A DNA stretch of 64,000 nucleotides from Amphirosellinia nigrospora (Eukaryota; Ascomycota; Sordariomycetes; Xylariales; Xylariaceae), in contig SCHM01000008.1 in the NCBI GenBank assembly GCA_004123355.1, forward strand, positions 243,501 to 307,500. The letters run 5' to 3'. How positions within the stretch are numbered: the first letter of the stretch is position 1; the number at the start of each line of letters is the position of its first letter. The notes beneath the pieces were generated by a model. It had not been told where the DNA came from and ran no database searches. It was given only the letters and a program-made list of their open reading frames with translations. The position numbers and the translations under genes were made by a program. Positions 1 through 11,613 of this stretch are shown piece by piece.

Positions 1-710
1 AAATTCGTACCTCGTCTCGGTGAACGGGTATGTGGCAGCGAAGCTGTAGCATTGGGGGGAGTTGTAATTCTCCGCGTCGACTCGACCACGGTCCGGGGAA
101 CGGTTTGGGGTAAGGATCTTCTAGGTTAGGTTTCATGCAGGTTCTGGGGCAAGTCGACGTGTCGCCATGTCTGCAGGCTATACTTAGACAACACAGGAAA
201 TAAGATAATAATAAAATTGGAAGCCGATAAATCACTGGCACGGATGCGACGGCATACTATGTACAACGTTGTTCGGTCTTGGCAATTCTGGTGGTGCGAT
301 GACATCGCCATATAATTACTGTCTAACAGTACAAGAGCTCCCGAAAGCTAGGACATCTTCCAGCCAGTGACGCAAGTCGCGACTAGGGGGAGATGATCGG
401 CGCCTCGGGTAACATCCCGCATCCAGGAACAAGCGAGAGCTACCTGTACATAGTAAGGGAAACAAGCTTCCCGGCTTTGTTTAGCGTACCTAGCTCGTTG
501 CTTGGCAGTTATGACGACACAGAGTACCTGCATTGTTCGTCATAGTAAATACAAGTAATACCTAACATTATAGTCCAGCTATCAACAAGTATATAAGTTA
601 AATCACCACGAATTCATTACGAGTCCTAGAATAAACCAATGAGCGATACTCTACTTAGCTTGGAACGTTTCGATACAGCTAGCTAGCTCAGTACAAACGA
701 AGCCGTCACG
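1..710. other. left-edge and phosphatase upstream region, no firm gene
   Basis: No complete gene is visible. On the minus strand an ATG at 136 opens a frame that runs off the left edge without a stop, and a second minus frame over 1-75 is also open, so a gene may begin here and continue outside the window. Neither frame has a recognisable domain. The part next to 711 is the likely promoter of the phosphatase gene; I see no clear TATA or CCAAT element in it. Confidence 0.3.
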
Positions 711-2154
711 ATGCCTTCGACGGGCCTCAATCGCTTGCCCCAGTGGCTGCAGATGGGACTTGTAGTCGTTTTCGCCCAGACCAGCTCAGCAACATCACTC
801 TATTCAAATTACAAAATCAACCCTCTCGAACATCTCGGCGGCGTGGCGCCTTACTTCGAGTCACAGGATCCGCCTGTATCTCCCTCACCACCACAGGGTT
901 GCACGCCGGTTCGGGCCGCGTACCTGAATCGGCATGCAGCGATCTACGCCAACGACTTCGATTACGAAGAGTACCTGGAGCCGTTCATCTCCAAGTTGAA
1001 GAACCACACCCAGATCGACTGGGCCAAGATCCCGACGTTGAACTTCCTCTCGGGCTGGACGGCCCCCATCACGGAAGCCGAAGAAGAGCTTCTCACGCGT
1101 GTGGGCAAAGTCGAAGCGGCGCAGCTCGGCGCCACGCTGTCGTTCCGGTATCCCAATTTGAAAATACCAGGCCACGTCTGGACGTCGTCTGCCGAGCGCA
1201 CGGAGAAGTCTGCGCAGTCGTTGGTGCGAGGGCTAGAAACCGACGACGACGAGATCCGCGTCATCAGCATCTATGAATCGAAAAAGGCAGGCGCCAACAG
1301 CCTGACGCCATACCAGAGCTGCCCGGCGTACTCGTCGTCGGCCGGCAGCGACCAGTCGGGCGTGTTTCTGAAGAAATTCACGGCGCCGATCGCAGCCAGG
1401 CTGAACGCGCTGGCGCCCGCGTTCAACTTCACGTCCAACGACGTCTACGGCATGATGGAGCTGTGCGGCTACGAGGCGGTGATCCGAGGAGCTCGCCGTT
1501 CTGCGACCTGGACCTCTTCTCGCCCGACGACTGGCTCGGGTGGGAATACGCGGCCGATATCATGTACCACTACAACGTCGGCTACGGCAACCAAGTGTCG
1601 GGCTTCGTCGGACTTCCCTGGCTCAACGCCACGGCCCGTCTTCTGCTGGCCGACCACAGCGACGAGGACATCTACGTCAGCTTCACGCACCGCGAACTGC
1701 CGCCGATGGTGACGGTGGCCATGGGGCTGTTCAACAACTCGGCGTTCGGGGCAGCGCGTCGGCCATCAACGACACGATGCCGCTCGACCGCATCAACTAC
1801 GGCCGCGCGTGGAAGAGCTCGTACGTGTTGCCGTTCCTGGGGAACTTGGCGATGGAGCGGTTGAGCTGCAACGGCACGCACGGATACGACGACGGGGAAT
1901 ACTACCGCATCCTGGTGAACAGCGCACCGCAGCCCTTGCCCGACTGCGCCGACGGCCCCGGGACCAGCTGCTCGAGGAGCGGGTTCGAGCGATACATGCA
2001 AGATCGCGTCGACATGTTCCAGGGCTACTCTGGGAGGTGCGGCGTCGACTATGACAATAGCACCGATGTGCTGTCTATCTATACCGACTTGAAGACGGGC
2101 AACGGCTCGCTTGTGGGAAAGAGAGGCGCGCGTTCTTCCTACAAAGCCTTCTGA
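711..2154 (+). CDS. secreted histidine phosphatase, branch 2 (acid phosphatase/phytase-like), with two frame changes
   Basis: Predicted phosphomonoesterase of the histidine phosphatase superfamily, probably secreted or cell-wall bound. The ATG at 711 opens a hydrophobic leader of about 28 residues that looks like a signal peptide. The N-terminal catalytic motif is LNRHAAIYAND, a variant of the usual RHG motif, and the C-terminal proton-donor motif appears as THRELPP near 1685-1705. Several NxS/T sites fit a secreted glycoprotein. No intron is evident. The protein is readable as about 481 residues only if two single missing bases are allowed, near 1490 and near 1750 (inside GGGG). The sequence on both sides is plainly the same protein, so a consensus error is likelier than a pseudogene. 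Substrate is unknown; phytase activity cannot be claimed because the RHGxRxP motif is altered. Confidence 0.75.
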
Positions 2155-2787
2155 GTATGCCTGTGAGCATACCCGTGAGCATACCTGTTGGGTGTACAGT
2201 AGTGTAGTATCATTAGAAAGTACCTAAGTTATTAATACCTAATACCCTTGTCTGTTCGTTTCTTACCGCTCTGGATATTCACCTGAATACCTATTCAGCT
2301 CCTCAGTTTAGCCGGGATACATGTGGGAGTGCCTATGCAGGTAGGTACTTAGGTATACATAGGTACATGTGCTGTATCTACTGTACTTCCAGCCCGAGTC
2401 ACGCCGATGGCGTAGGTAACCAGGATACGTAAACGGCCCGGCTCGGGCATTTGCTGCAAGGTTATTTGCCATTTTCACTTTTCCCACTCGAAACCCCTAC
2501 TCCAGGCAACGAGCACTCGAATGTGTCACACATTCGACAGCCACGATGTGATTGCAAGCCTGAGATTTGGTGTAATGGTGGCGCCTCGCCGCCTGCCACA
2601 TACTCACATACCTACCGACTGCTCTCCCCGCGTTTCCATGACCTGAGAGACATCCCCTCTCGTTCCACCTTCGTCTCCCCCCAACACGACAAGACACGAC
2701 AATCGAGATCACACAAACAAGAACGAGAACGCGAACGAGAACGAGAAACGCGAACGCGAACGAGGACGAGGACGAGGACAAGAAGCG
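2155..2787. other. intergenic region: phosphatase 3' end and sirtuin upstream region
   Basis: No gene seen. It holds short TAGGTAC-type words around 2335-2370 and ends in an almost T-free GAACGA/GAGGAC tract that runs into the sirtuin start codon. Open frames here reflect that low-complexity tract. Confidence 0.6.
2704..2787 (+). repeat. imperfect GAACGA/GAACGC/GAGGAC hexamer tract before the sirtuin ATG
   Basis: A purine-rich tract of loosely repeated hexamers fills the region just before the ATG at 2788. It must lie in the 5' leader or core promoter of the sirtuin gene. One frame would encode alternating R/E/T residues, but there is no reason to think it is translated. Confidence 0.7.
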
Positions 2788-3840
2788 ATGGCACCAAGAA
2801 CGTCGATCGCCGAGTTCCGCGAGCTCATTAATTCGGGCGACCGCATCCTGGCCGTGCTTGGGGCCGGGCTGTCAGCCGCCTCGGGCCTGCCCACGTTTCG
2901 CGGCGCCGGCGGCCTCTGGCGCAACCACGAGTCCACCTCGCTCGCCACGCCCGAGGCCTTTTCCGCCGACCCCGCCCTCGTGTGGCTCTTCTACGCCTGG
3001 CGCAAGCACATGGCCATGAAGGCGCAGCCGAACCCGGGACACTACGCGCTGGTCGAGCTGGCTAAGAAGAAGCAGAACTTCCTGTGCTTGTCGCAGAATG
3101 TGGACGGTGAGCAACGAACCCACACATCCGACGTGTGTTGCATCGAGGGCTAGGCAAGCGCCAGCCAGGCACATCGGATTGTCCCGATGTCGTCGCAGCT
3201 GCTGCATGTTCACGAGTGAGCGGCTTTCGTCCCGACTGGCTGACACCCGCGATGCGAGCATACAGGACTGTCCCCTCGCGCCGGACACCCCGCATCCAAG
3301 CTGCGGCTTCTACACGGCAGCATCCTCGACGTGAAATGCTTCGCCGAGTGCGGCTACACCGAGGTCCACAACCTATCTGACCCGCCGTTCCCCGCCCTCG
3401 CCCCAGCATGCGAGGACTACCCGGCCGACCAGACGATGCCGCTCCTCGACCCGAGCATCCCCACGCCCAAGATCCCGCTGTCCGAGATCCCGCGCTGCCC
3501 GAGCTGCAAGACGGGGTTGTTGCGCCCGGGGGTGGTGTGGTTCGGCGAATGCCTCGACGAGGTCATGCTCGATGAGGTCGATGCTTGGATCGCCCGGGAC
3601 AGGATCGACGTCATGCTCGTCATCGGTACCTCGTCGGCCATCTTCCCCGCAGCCGGGTACGCCGAAGAGGCCCGCGACATGGGCGCTATCGTCGCCGTTG
3701 TGAACCCGGACCCCGACTCGGCTAATAATCTCGATAAGGGCGATTTCTTCTTCCAGGGCTCCGCGGCCGAGATCTTGCCGCAGCTGTTCGAGGGCGTTAT
3801 TGGGAAGATGGATGAGAATGGCAAGATTATAGAAGGATAG
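2788..3840 (+). CDS. SIRT5-like (class III) sirtuin, NAD-dependent protein deacylase
   Basis: NAD-dependent lysine deacylase. Two exons, 2788-3106 and 3266-3840, separated by a 159-nt GT-AG intron in phase 1, give 297 residues, the normal size for this class. Visible motifs in order: GAGLSAASGLPTFRG (NAD binding, about 25-39), QNVDG (103-107), the catalytic His in LLHG (about 123), and zinc Cys pairs near 131/135 and 184/187 (CPSC). GVVWFGE and IGTSSAIFPA follow. FYAWR (68-72) keeps the Tyr-x-x-Arg pair that in SIRT5 binds acidic acyl groups, so desuccinylase or demalonylase activity is a reasonable inference. No frame problem. The site of action is uncertain; family members are often mitochondrial, but no clear targeting peptide is visible. 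Confidence 0.9.
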
Positions 3841-6374
3841 CTTGTCTATTCGGACATAAGGACTCTGTTTCAATCTGACTCGTTTGGGTTCGTCGATGTA
3901 GTATTGGAATACCTGCTTTCCATGGTGTATGCTTCTGACTGGCTCGACAAAATGCCCAATAGCCTAGCCATGTATGAGACGGCACATGAGAGGGAAGGAC
4001 ATAGGCTGGCAGGGATATGAAGTTGAGTACTACTTCTATTGCTGCCATCCCTGTACTTGTCAAATTCTCTGCCGTCATATAGTACTAGGTACGCAAATTT
4101 GACAGATCTTAAAACATGACATGTATTGCTCTTTAAAATGAGGCACTACTAGAGACACCCAATGCCTAGCATAGATTATTCATGATAAGACGCCAGAAGA
4201 TCCTGAAACTAAGCATAAAGCAGTAAGAACTCCGAGTGAGACTAGCTACGATATGAAAGGTTCGTATAGTTGAGACGAGGAAATTCTACCGTCGGTCAGG
4301 TACTTCGTGATGGAACTCCCTTCTCGTAGTGTATATACATGTAAGGGAGGTTTCTCTTGCTCCGCGAGGAAGCCGAGGAGTTTCGTCTCCTGGACTCGAC
4401 TTGCTCTCAACAAACTAGGCTATAAAAGAGTTCCACAGAGTCAGCGAGGCGTATGCCTCGTCACTTGCGCCTGTTTCAAAACAAGTCGTTCAATCCTCTA
4501 GTGAGTGACTAACACAAGGCGCTGAAGTAGCCCGGGAAGTCGAGCGAGTGCATGTTGCGTATCTCGCGAATAGGGGTGGTATGTGTTGGGAACGAGGTAT
4601 ATCCCGTGTCGTCGACATGTGGTAGAAACGAAGGTCGGCTCCTCCGGTCCCCCCCCCGTCGTATGTTTCCGTTCGGGGCTAGATGAGGCAGGTGTGTGTG
4701 CCGATGGCGACGCGGATTTTCAGGCGCTTGATGGGAGATGAAGCTGGGCCTGTACGGGATCCCGTCAGTAAGTCGCGAGGAGGATCACGATGTCTTCGGC
4801 TCCTTTACAATGAGCCGCGGAAGCAGTCTTTTAAAACAGTATTACGAGAGAGGGGTCTCTTGCTTCTTATCCCATATTACCCACGTCTCACCTCACGACT
4901 CTCGTCGACGGCAGCTCCTCGCCACAGACCCCCCACCTGCGCGAATGGACGCTTCCACGCCAAAGACTGAATGAAGATAGCAGATCTTTTACGAAGCGAT
5001 TCCGGCGCACGTCGTCGTCGTCGTCGTCGTACCCGCCCGCTCCGGGTGTCTCCGGGCGCCGGGGTCTCCCGACGTCGAGCAAGCGAGGCCGCGCTTCCGT
5101 CGGTTCTCTCGATACTACGGCCTCCGGGGTTGATTATACCGGAAAGCCGGCCCCTCGGCGAGAAAGCCTCCGCTGGGGATGCGGGGCAGCAACGCTAGGG
5201 ACATGTAAAGAGAGGGCTTGTCATCTGGCACCATTTTCGTCGGCGTCGGAAAAGAGGTCTTCGGGCGAGGGACCCGGCTTACGCTAATCGACGGGTGGTT
5301 GAGGATGACTGATAGGCGCAGTCCCATCACCGAACCCTTGCTGTGCAGGATCTTGCTTTTGACGGCACGTGAGTGTGGTTGTTTTCATTCGGGGTCTTAA
5401 TTACGCGGAGGAGATCTCTCGAACCCAGGGGAAGAGGAGAGAAGGTTAAGCTCTGCTTCTTGAGCGATATATGAATCTCAATCTCTCGAAAGGTACGCGC
5501 TATCATTTGCCATGTCACATACTATCATTTCGTTTCTAGTAGATCATGAGCATTCTTCTTCCATTACTAGATGTTTGGTCTCTGGATTCACTAATCATCA
5601 GAGCCCGCACTACGTTCAAGCCCAGACCAATCCCTGGTAAACTCCAGTCAACCCTGAGAGATGTCCTCAGCAGCCAGCCCCTGTTACTCAGTCCTGACCT
5701 GTTAGTGTAACAATCTTCTCACTGGTAGTCGTTGTGAATCGACTAGTGTCGAGGAGCTAAATTTCCTCCATTGAAGGTCTGTCCCATGTTGCAATGGGCC
5801 TAAGCAAGATGATAGACAGCCCTTTTTGATATTCGTGCATTGCGAAATGCGATTCGGCATCATCAACGATGAATGCGATGGTGGACTAATTCCTACGAGC
5901 TGTGAGATTACAGGTTGCTTTCGTGCTACAGAAAGCTATCGGTCCTCCTATTCATACCCAAGGCGGTCTTCAGCCTCCCTTACCTCATCTTGTAGATGGA
6001 ATTAGGAAAAACAACATGAATTTAAAACAGACTCATCCTACACCACACTATGGGTAATTTCTTACTACCGTGTACGTTTTGGCCGTGCGGTCATGTGTCA
6101 AAATACCTCGCATGATTGCGTTTGCAAGGACCATATCTACTATCTTCACTGTGCCGGCATCTTTCAAAGCATTGACCAATGTCGGTATTATCTAGAAACA
6201 TCAACATATTTTATGATCTTAGGTTAGTATACTGAATGCTGTGAGTAGTGCTATCTATCATCTGCCTCGGTAAGAGTACCCCCCTTCATTGTTCATCCCA
6301 AGCGTGATCCCTGATTATAGGTATCTCACCAAAAGGGGTTGGAGATGTTCCACGGGTCCAGTACAGAAATAGTG

Positions 6375-6691
6375 TCACGCGGATCCAGCACGGAGTTCGC
6401 TAAATGCTGCCCTACGAGGCTGGAGCAGTCGTACGAAGTTATCGTAAGTCTCAAGCAGACGCCGAAAGTAAGATCGAACACCGAGACACCCAGTCTCCAG
6501 CTACACAGGTCTGCGGAGGTCGGCGAAGCCGAAGGAAAGAGATGGGAGGAAATTCAAGCACAAAAGGGCACGGGATCCTCGCTCCCGGAGGATAGGAACT
6601 TGGATCTTCATGGCACATTTTTTCGCACCATGGTTGTTTAGTATTCAATTTGAACCAATTCAAAGCCCTCTTTACCCGAGCCCTTGTGACA
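6375..6691 (+). repeat. dispersed repeat, copy 1
   Basis: About 320 bp alignable by eye with 60016-60337 in the same orientation. Shared blocks include CCCTACGAGGCTG, AGTCGTACGAAGTTATCGT, ATAAAAGG- or CAAAAGGG-like sequence before GGAATCCTC-like sequence, TTTGGCACCAT-like sequence, and the end block GAGCCCTTGTGACA. The copies have diverged and carry small indels, so they are old. It encodes no long protein. The family is unknown; an isolated terminal repeat of an LTR element or a non-autonomous element are both possible. Confidence 0.65.
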
Positions 6692-7989
6692 GGAGAGCTG
6701 TTTGTGTGGTTTATAAAGGTGATGTAAAACATTAGCTAGCCCATAGATCTGCTGAATCGAATTCTTGATAAAACCACCCGCTTCGGGGCCTGCTCCCAAA
6801 AACCCCGAAGGCTTTCACCGTTCCCCAAGGAAACCTGGAATAACACAAACTATTGACTCTTCGTATAGCAGTTTCGCATCTCATGCTATCTAGATGCCAA
6901 GGCGCATTAGCATCATTGAAGGCTCGAATTTCTCCCATACATTGTTCAGTTGATTTCTACATTCGTCGTCTTTCATCCCCCGTCCGATGCTAATCTCGTT
7001 ACCTAATTACAACCTATCGTGGGATTTAGCACGAGACCTGTAAATCTAATAAAAGGAGAGCGTCTTGCTGGGATCTTGGTGAGCCGCGCCTGGGTCCGAG
7101 ACTTACGAACGCGACCGGAAGTGCCAGTGCTACCTTCATATTTGATACCGTGATCCTATAAATGGTAGTGATATTTGTTCCTGGAGGACACTGGAGCGAT
7201 GAAACTCTATTAGTTGCTGTAAATTTTGGTATACCGTAAGGCATCTTTTGCTTTTTATATCAAAAGCGAAAATTCCACGTGTATTGTTTGGCCTCCGCCG
7301 TGGTTTGCATCTTGGATTGGGACGCTCATCATCAAAGCCATTGTCATGAAGAAGATACTTCGGGGTGCCAGAGCCTCATTGATATCGGCTTCTATACACA
7401 CAATGAGGGTGGATATCTTGGTTCTTTCGAATATCCATCGAATTAGTTATTGTCGACGTGAGTCGTCTCTAGGCTGGTCTTCCTTAAATTATTTCGCTGG
7501 AGTGTCCTGTGTTAGATAATTATCAGGCTCATGCTGAGGCAGAACCTGGTGGCGGCAGCCGAGCCTTCAATCTGCTAAGTTTAAGAGCATAGTTTACTTC
7601 ATTCCTCTCCATGCCTTCTCTTCTGCTATCTCACTTGTGGCACAAGAAGAGGAGACGTATATAGAGACAGGGTTAGGGGACCGATGTGTCTTTGGTACTC
7701 GCTCACCAGTAATCGGCTCGTCGACCGCCACTTGTAGATTTACTCAAACCCGCTAGTCTGCCGAGATGTCCAGTATCCTATGCTTATACGCTATTAAATA
7801 GGTTATTTAGAGTGGTACCTGACTTCTGCTAAATTAGCGACAACGGTTTCTTTTTTTTGGCATTCAGATCTACATATCAAACCGAGTAATAGGTTCCTGT
7901 ATGTTCAGATTCACATATAAACCCAAAAGCCGAATATAGTGTACCTTTTACCAAGTATATTATTGACTACTCCTGGCGTGGTAAGATGA

Positions 7990-8019
7990 GGGTTTTTTTT
8001 TTTTTCTTTTTTTTTTTTT
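7990..8019. repeat. poly-T run
   Basis: A nearly pure thymine run broken by one C. It is simple sequence with no evident gene context. Confidence 0.8.
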
Positions 8020-8918
8020 GCGTCGTTAGAAAGCAGAGCCTCAAGTCTGCCGATGATATGCTGATTAGCGGATGTGATTTAGGACCTACTCACTATCAGA
8101 CCTGATACTTTAAATATCGTTTAAAGGCCTATTGTTTCGGATTGGTATATGACCCACTTATAGACAAGGCGCCTCCTCAGATTCTCGTGGCGAAGGAGGT
8201 GGTTGTAAAGCTGGAGATTGAAGATGAAGAATTCTATTGGCCACGGCGCTCCATAGCCGAGCGTTTCAAGTCGGGAAAGCTGCGAGTTCGCCAAGAGAAC
8301 TCACGTTCTAAAACTCGCCCCTTTCCTCTTCGTCTCCGGCACTGGGGTACGAACCTCTAGTGAACCATATAATCCTTACGGGAAAATATATTCCTTATTA
8401 GTACAACAACGCCGTCATCACTAGATACTAGCCCATCACGTGCTTCTCATGGACGCCTCAATTCCGTACTACAGGCATATATATAGGTAGTTAGAATGTA
8501 GATCAAGCAGGGGCTAGAGTCAGGAACGGGCCGCGCGTAGGCAGATCCTTGTGATCTACCGTAACCGATATAGACTAGACTGCTTAAATAGTAGATGAAA
8601 GCCTGTGGCCTATGCTAAGTACCTACTTTGAGGGGCCGAGTCATGTGTAATCCAATCTGTCGGCTCCCAATCCAATCCAACCCGCGAGTGAATAAACTAA
8701 CCTAGCGGCCTCGGCATCCTAGCTCTGACCGGGACGCACTGCTGTCTAGTTTCGATATCGCTTGCTATCGTCACATATTATCCAAAGCACAGGCTAGTAG
8801 CATCGAGAACGCTGTGGCTTCCAATTAACACAGTCTGCAGAATACCGCCAAATTTTCCGATGCTGTAGACACCCAAGTTCCTTCCTCATAACCACACATC
8901 GGCGAAATATACTAATTC

Positions 8919-11568
8919 TCAGCGGTCCATGGGATCAAGGTCGACGAGGTCTTGGAACGCCGCCATGCCGGTGAAATCGTTGGCCAGGCTCTCCGCCCTG
9001 GCAGCTTCCGGATTGGTCAATGCTAGGCTGAGGTCGACCATGAATGTCGCGCGTATTTGATCTTCAAGATCATCTCTGACGTCGACAAGCCCGCGCCCCT
9101 TGAGCTCTTCCATGATTTTGTAGGCATCAATCCCTGACATGTTGGTGTCCCGCATGGTCATCGTCAATAGGCCCCGGGTGACGACTTCAGACATCCGGTA
9201 GGGGCGCCTGAGCCTTTCGTAACCATATATGCAAAGAAGTAGATACAGACGCCAATCAGGGTCTGTGCACTTTAGCATAGCGTTGACGAGATAGATAAGT
9301 CCATTGTGCCACAATATTGAGTATGTCGATGCCGCGTGTCTGCTTCGGTATTCAACAACCAGCAGCTTTAACTGATGTACTGACGCGGCATACGCAGCAT
9401 CTGGCGTGCGATCGCGCGCCGTGAACGTCATTAACTGCGGCTTTTCCTCCCCATCTTTGCGGATGAAGGGTTGCCACATATCAAGGATGGCCGTGTGTAA
9501 CCATATACTGGATGAATCAGCATAATACCATTCCTCCCAGGCGAATCTTCAAAATCTTGTTTATGTAATACGTACTGAAATACTATAACGTAGTGTGGAC
9601 TGTGCTCTGTTCGAGCCAAGAAAGGAGGCACACTCTCAACCCAAGCAATGAGTTCTCGATAAGCATACTCGGCAAGGGTTTGCCTCAGATAGAGCGGTGG
9701 GCTCTCGTGTACAAGGTAATAAATCCATCGAGACTTGTAAACGATTCGCCAGAAATTGCACAGCACGGGGAAGGCTCTTCGAAGAACGACTTCTTCTAAT
9801 GCATGGTCCCCCTCATCCCCTTCATCTTCTTCTTCTCCTTCCTCTTCCCTGGCTCCTTCGGCCTCGACTGCTCCGCTCGGTCGTAGTGTGTAGCCGGCAT
9901 CTCCTGGAATAGGGACAGTGGGTGTTGAGGCCGGAGTTTCTGAGCCTGGTTGGCGATAGAACATCGAAACCATTCTGAGACTGTTGTGAGTCCTTTTCCC
10001 AGGACTTGCAGGTATTCAACTTACACGTTCCAGTTAAATACACCCCAAGCCGCATGGCATTGTGCATTTAGCTCATTGTTTACCGTATCCGCGCCTGATG
10101 GATAAGAACCAGCCTGGAGTTCGATGTCACTAAAAAGGCCTAACCGTGTACCAATTTTCATAGCGTCTGTTGCGTAACTCAAAACGGCGTGATCTTTGCC
10201 GTGTCCCATGAGGGATATGCTCAGTAAGATCGCACCGGCCATTGACGAATATGAGTCCGTTTCAGTTTTCCATAAGGATTCGGCGGTTTGGCAAAACCCA
10301 CTCGCATACTGCATCGCATCTTGATCAAAGGCGCTATACATTTGCTAGATTATGAGTCAGCGATATCACTGAGTTCTTCATTGTCCAGGGCGGTACTCAC
10401 GCATCCCAAATACATCAGAGCATGGAATAGGAACTTAGAGCAGTGGTTGGTCCGTTTACTGACAAGGTCAGTAATGAACAGGTAAGAGTTGAACAGTCCG
10501 AGCAGCGGATGGTCTGTTCTCTGAATGGGAAAGTTAACACTCGCTACTTTCAGTTGCGTTATGAGAATTGGCCCACATCCAAACGGCAACAAGACATCAA
10601 GACGAGAATTTCACGAGGGAAGCACATTGCGTTTATACATGACTTACCATATATAAGGAGATTACCCTCGCAGCAAAGTCGTTTGACACGCTCATATCTG
10701 TCCAAAAGTCGACCTGCAAGTACCGAAGTCTCTCGTCATAATAGTCAACATGTTGTTTTAGCGGTTCGACAAACCCTGATGGGACCGCATCGGGAGTTGA
10801 TATGTTCTCTTCGCCCCTTGAACCAGAAATGTCAGTATGCGATGGCGATTCCTTGAATCTCAAGTCAAGGGCATAGAAGGCCCAAGGATTCGGTACATCT
10901 GAAACATACGAATGGACAGCCAATGAAGCGGGTAGCTTAGGACCAAGAAGGTCACTCCTCGCCAGGATAGTGGGGTCCATAGGAGGGAGATTCGGAAATG
11001 ATTTTGGATTGTGAGCTATGAGTTCGCTTTCCAGGGAGCTCTTGTCTTTTCCTCCCCAAGATATCGGTGTCAAACGGGAGCCGCTCTCTTCGAAACTCTC
11101 CCTGTACTCAGCTAGGACAGCGGTAATGTCACCCTTTTCCCTAAGAAGTTTGAGGACAGTAGTTGCTCGTTCTTCAGACACAGACCTGAGCAGCTCCACC
11201 AACTCAATGGCCTTGGGGCCGTTGACGAGCCGTTCTGGATAGATGCAGGCAGCTATGCCGCGCTTTGAACAATGGGAGCAAGCAGGTCGGACACCATCAC
11301 ACTACACCCAGTCTGTCAATGGACGAGATCCTTAGACAGCGCTCGGCGGATGTGTCAGAGTACTTGCCTTTGTCTTGCGGCTTCGACACTCGACACAAGC
11401 GCCGGGTCGCGGTTGCGCTGCTTGGCGCCTCTTCGATTCCTTGCCGCCCCCGTCGGGCTCCCGGACGTGGACGACTGTCCTGGCTGTGGTATGGGTGCCG
11501 CGGGTAAAATTCGAGGGTACCTTCCCGACTGCATCCTTGTGACGACACGTCGCTGGTGGCGGTCGCAT
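8919..11568 (-). CDS. Zn2Cys6 transcription factor with fungal-specific middle region
   Basis: Predicted nuclear transcription regulator of about 760 residues in six exons: 11568-11368, 11301-10648, 10520-10401, 10344-10025, 9974-9576 and 9507-8919. All junctions keep frame. The binuclear zinc cluster has Cys at about 58, 61, 68, 75, 78 and 86 (CVEC...CDGVRPACSHC...C). The middle-homology region is recognisable in TDHPLLGLF, QMYSAFD, WGVFNWN and the block ending in HTAILDMW. A strongly acidic E/D stretch lies near 9800-9850. Intron 1 (11302-11367) starts GC, not GT, and splits the zinc cluster. The ATG at 11568 is the first usable in-frame start; the longer open frame to 11613 begins with TTG. 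Its targets are unknown; the nearest gene is a bZIP factor transcribed the same way. Confidence 0.88.
11302..11367 (-). other. GC-AG intron inside the zinc-cluster codons
   Basis: Read on the minus strand the donor is AAG|GCAAGT and the acceptor GTGTAG|TGTGAT. Joining the flanks restores a perfect six-cysteine cluster. GCAAGT is the classic donor of the GC-AG minor class of U2 introns. No GT donor near the junction restores the third cysteine in frame. Confidence 0.85.
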
Positions 11569-11613
11569 AGGACCCAATGTTGTGTTCCTGGACGGTTGAG
11601 AACGGTGAGGCAA

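Larger units (their letters stand above)
3841..8918. other. 5-kb intergenic stretch with no defensible gene
   Basis: No conserved coding sequence was recognised. Contents: one copy of a dispersed repeat (6375-6691), a long interrupted poly-T run (about 7990-8019), a GTC-repeat patch near 5015-5030, and a 72-codon open frame at 8142-8360. That frame is rich in acidic and basic residues and could be an exon remnant, but it matches nothing I know. Confidence 0.5.

Noticed and set aside
885-1270. Antisense frames within the phosphatase gene
   Set aside because: They are shadows of GC-rich coding sequence on the plus strand.
5400-5480. Possible tRNA on the minus strand
   Set aside because: A GGTTCGAG-like T-loop is present, but the T-stem does not pair and no acceptor stem forms. 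No tRNA was found anywhere in the window.
11569-11613. Longer N-terminus for the Zn2Cys6 protein
   Set aside because: The first codon of that extension is TTG, not ATG. The first in-frame ATG is at 11568.
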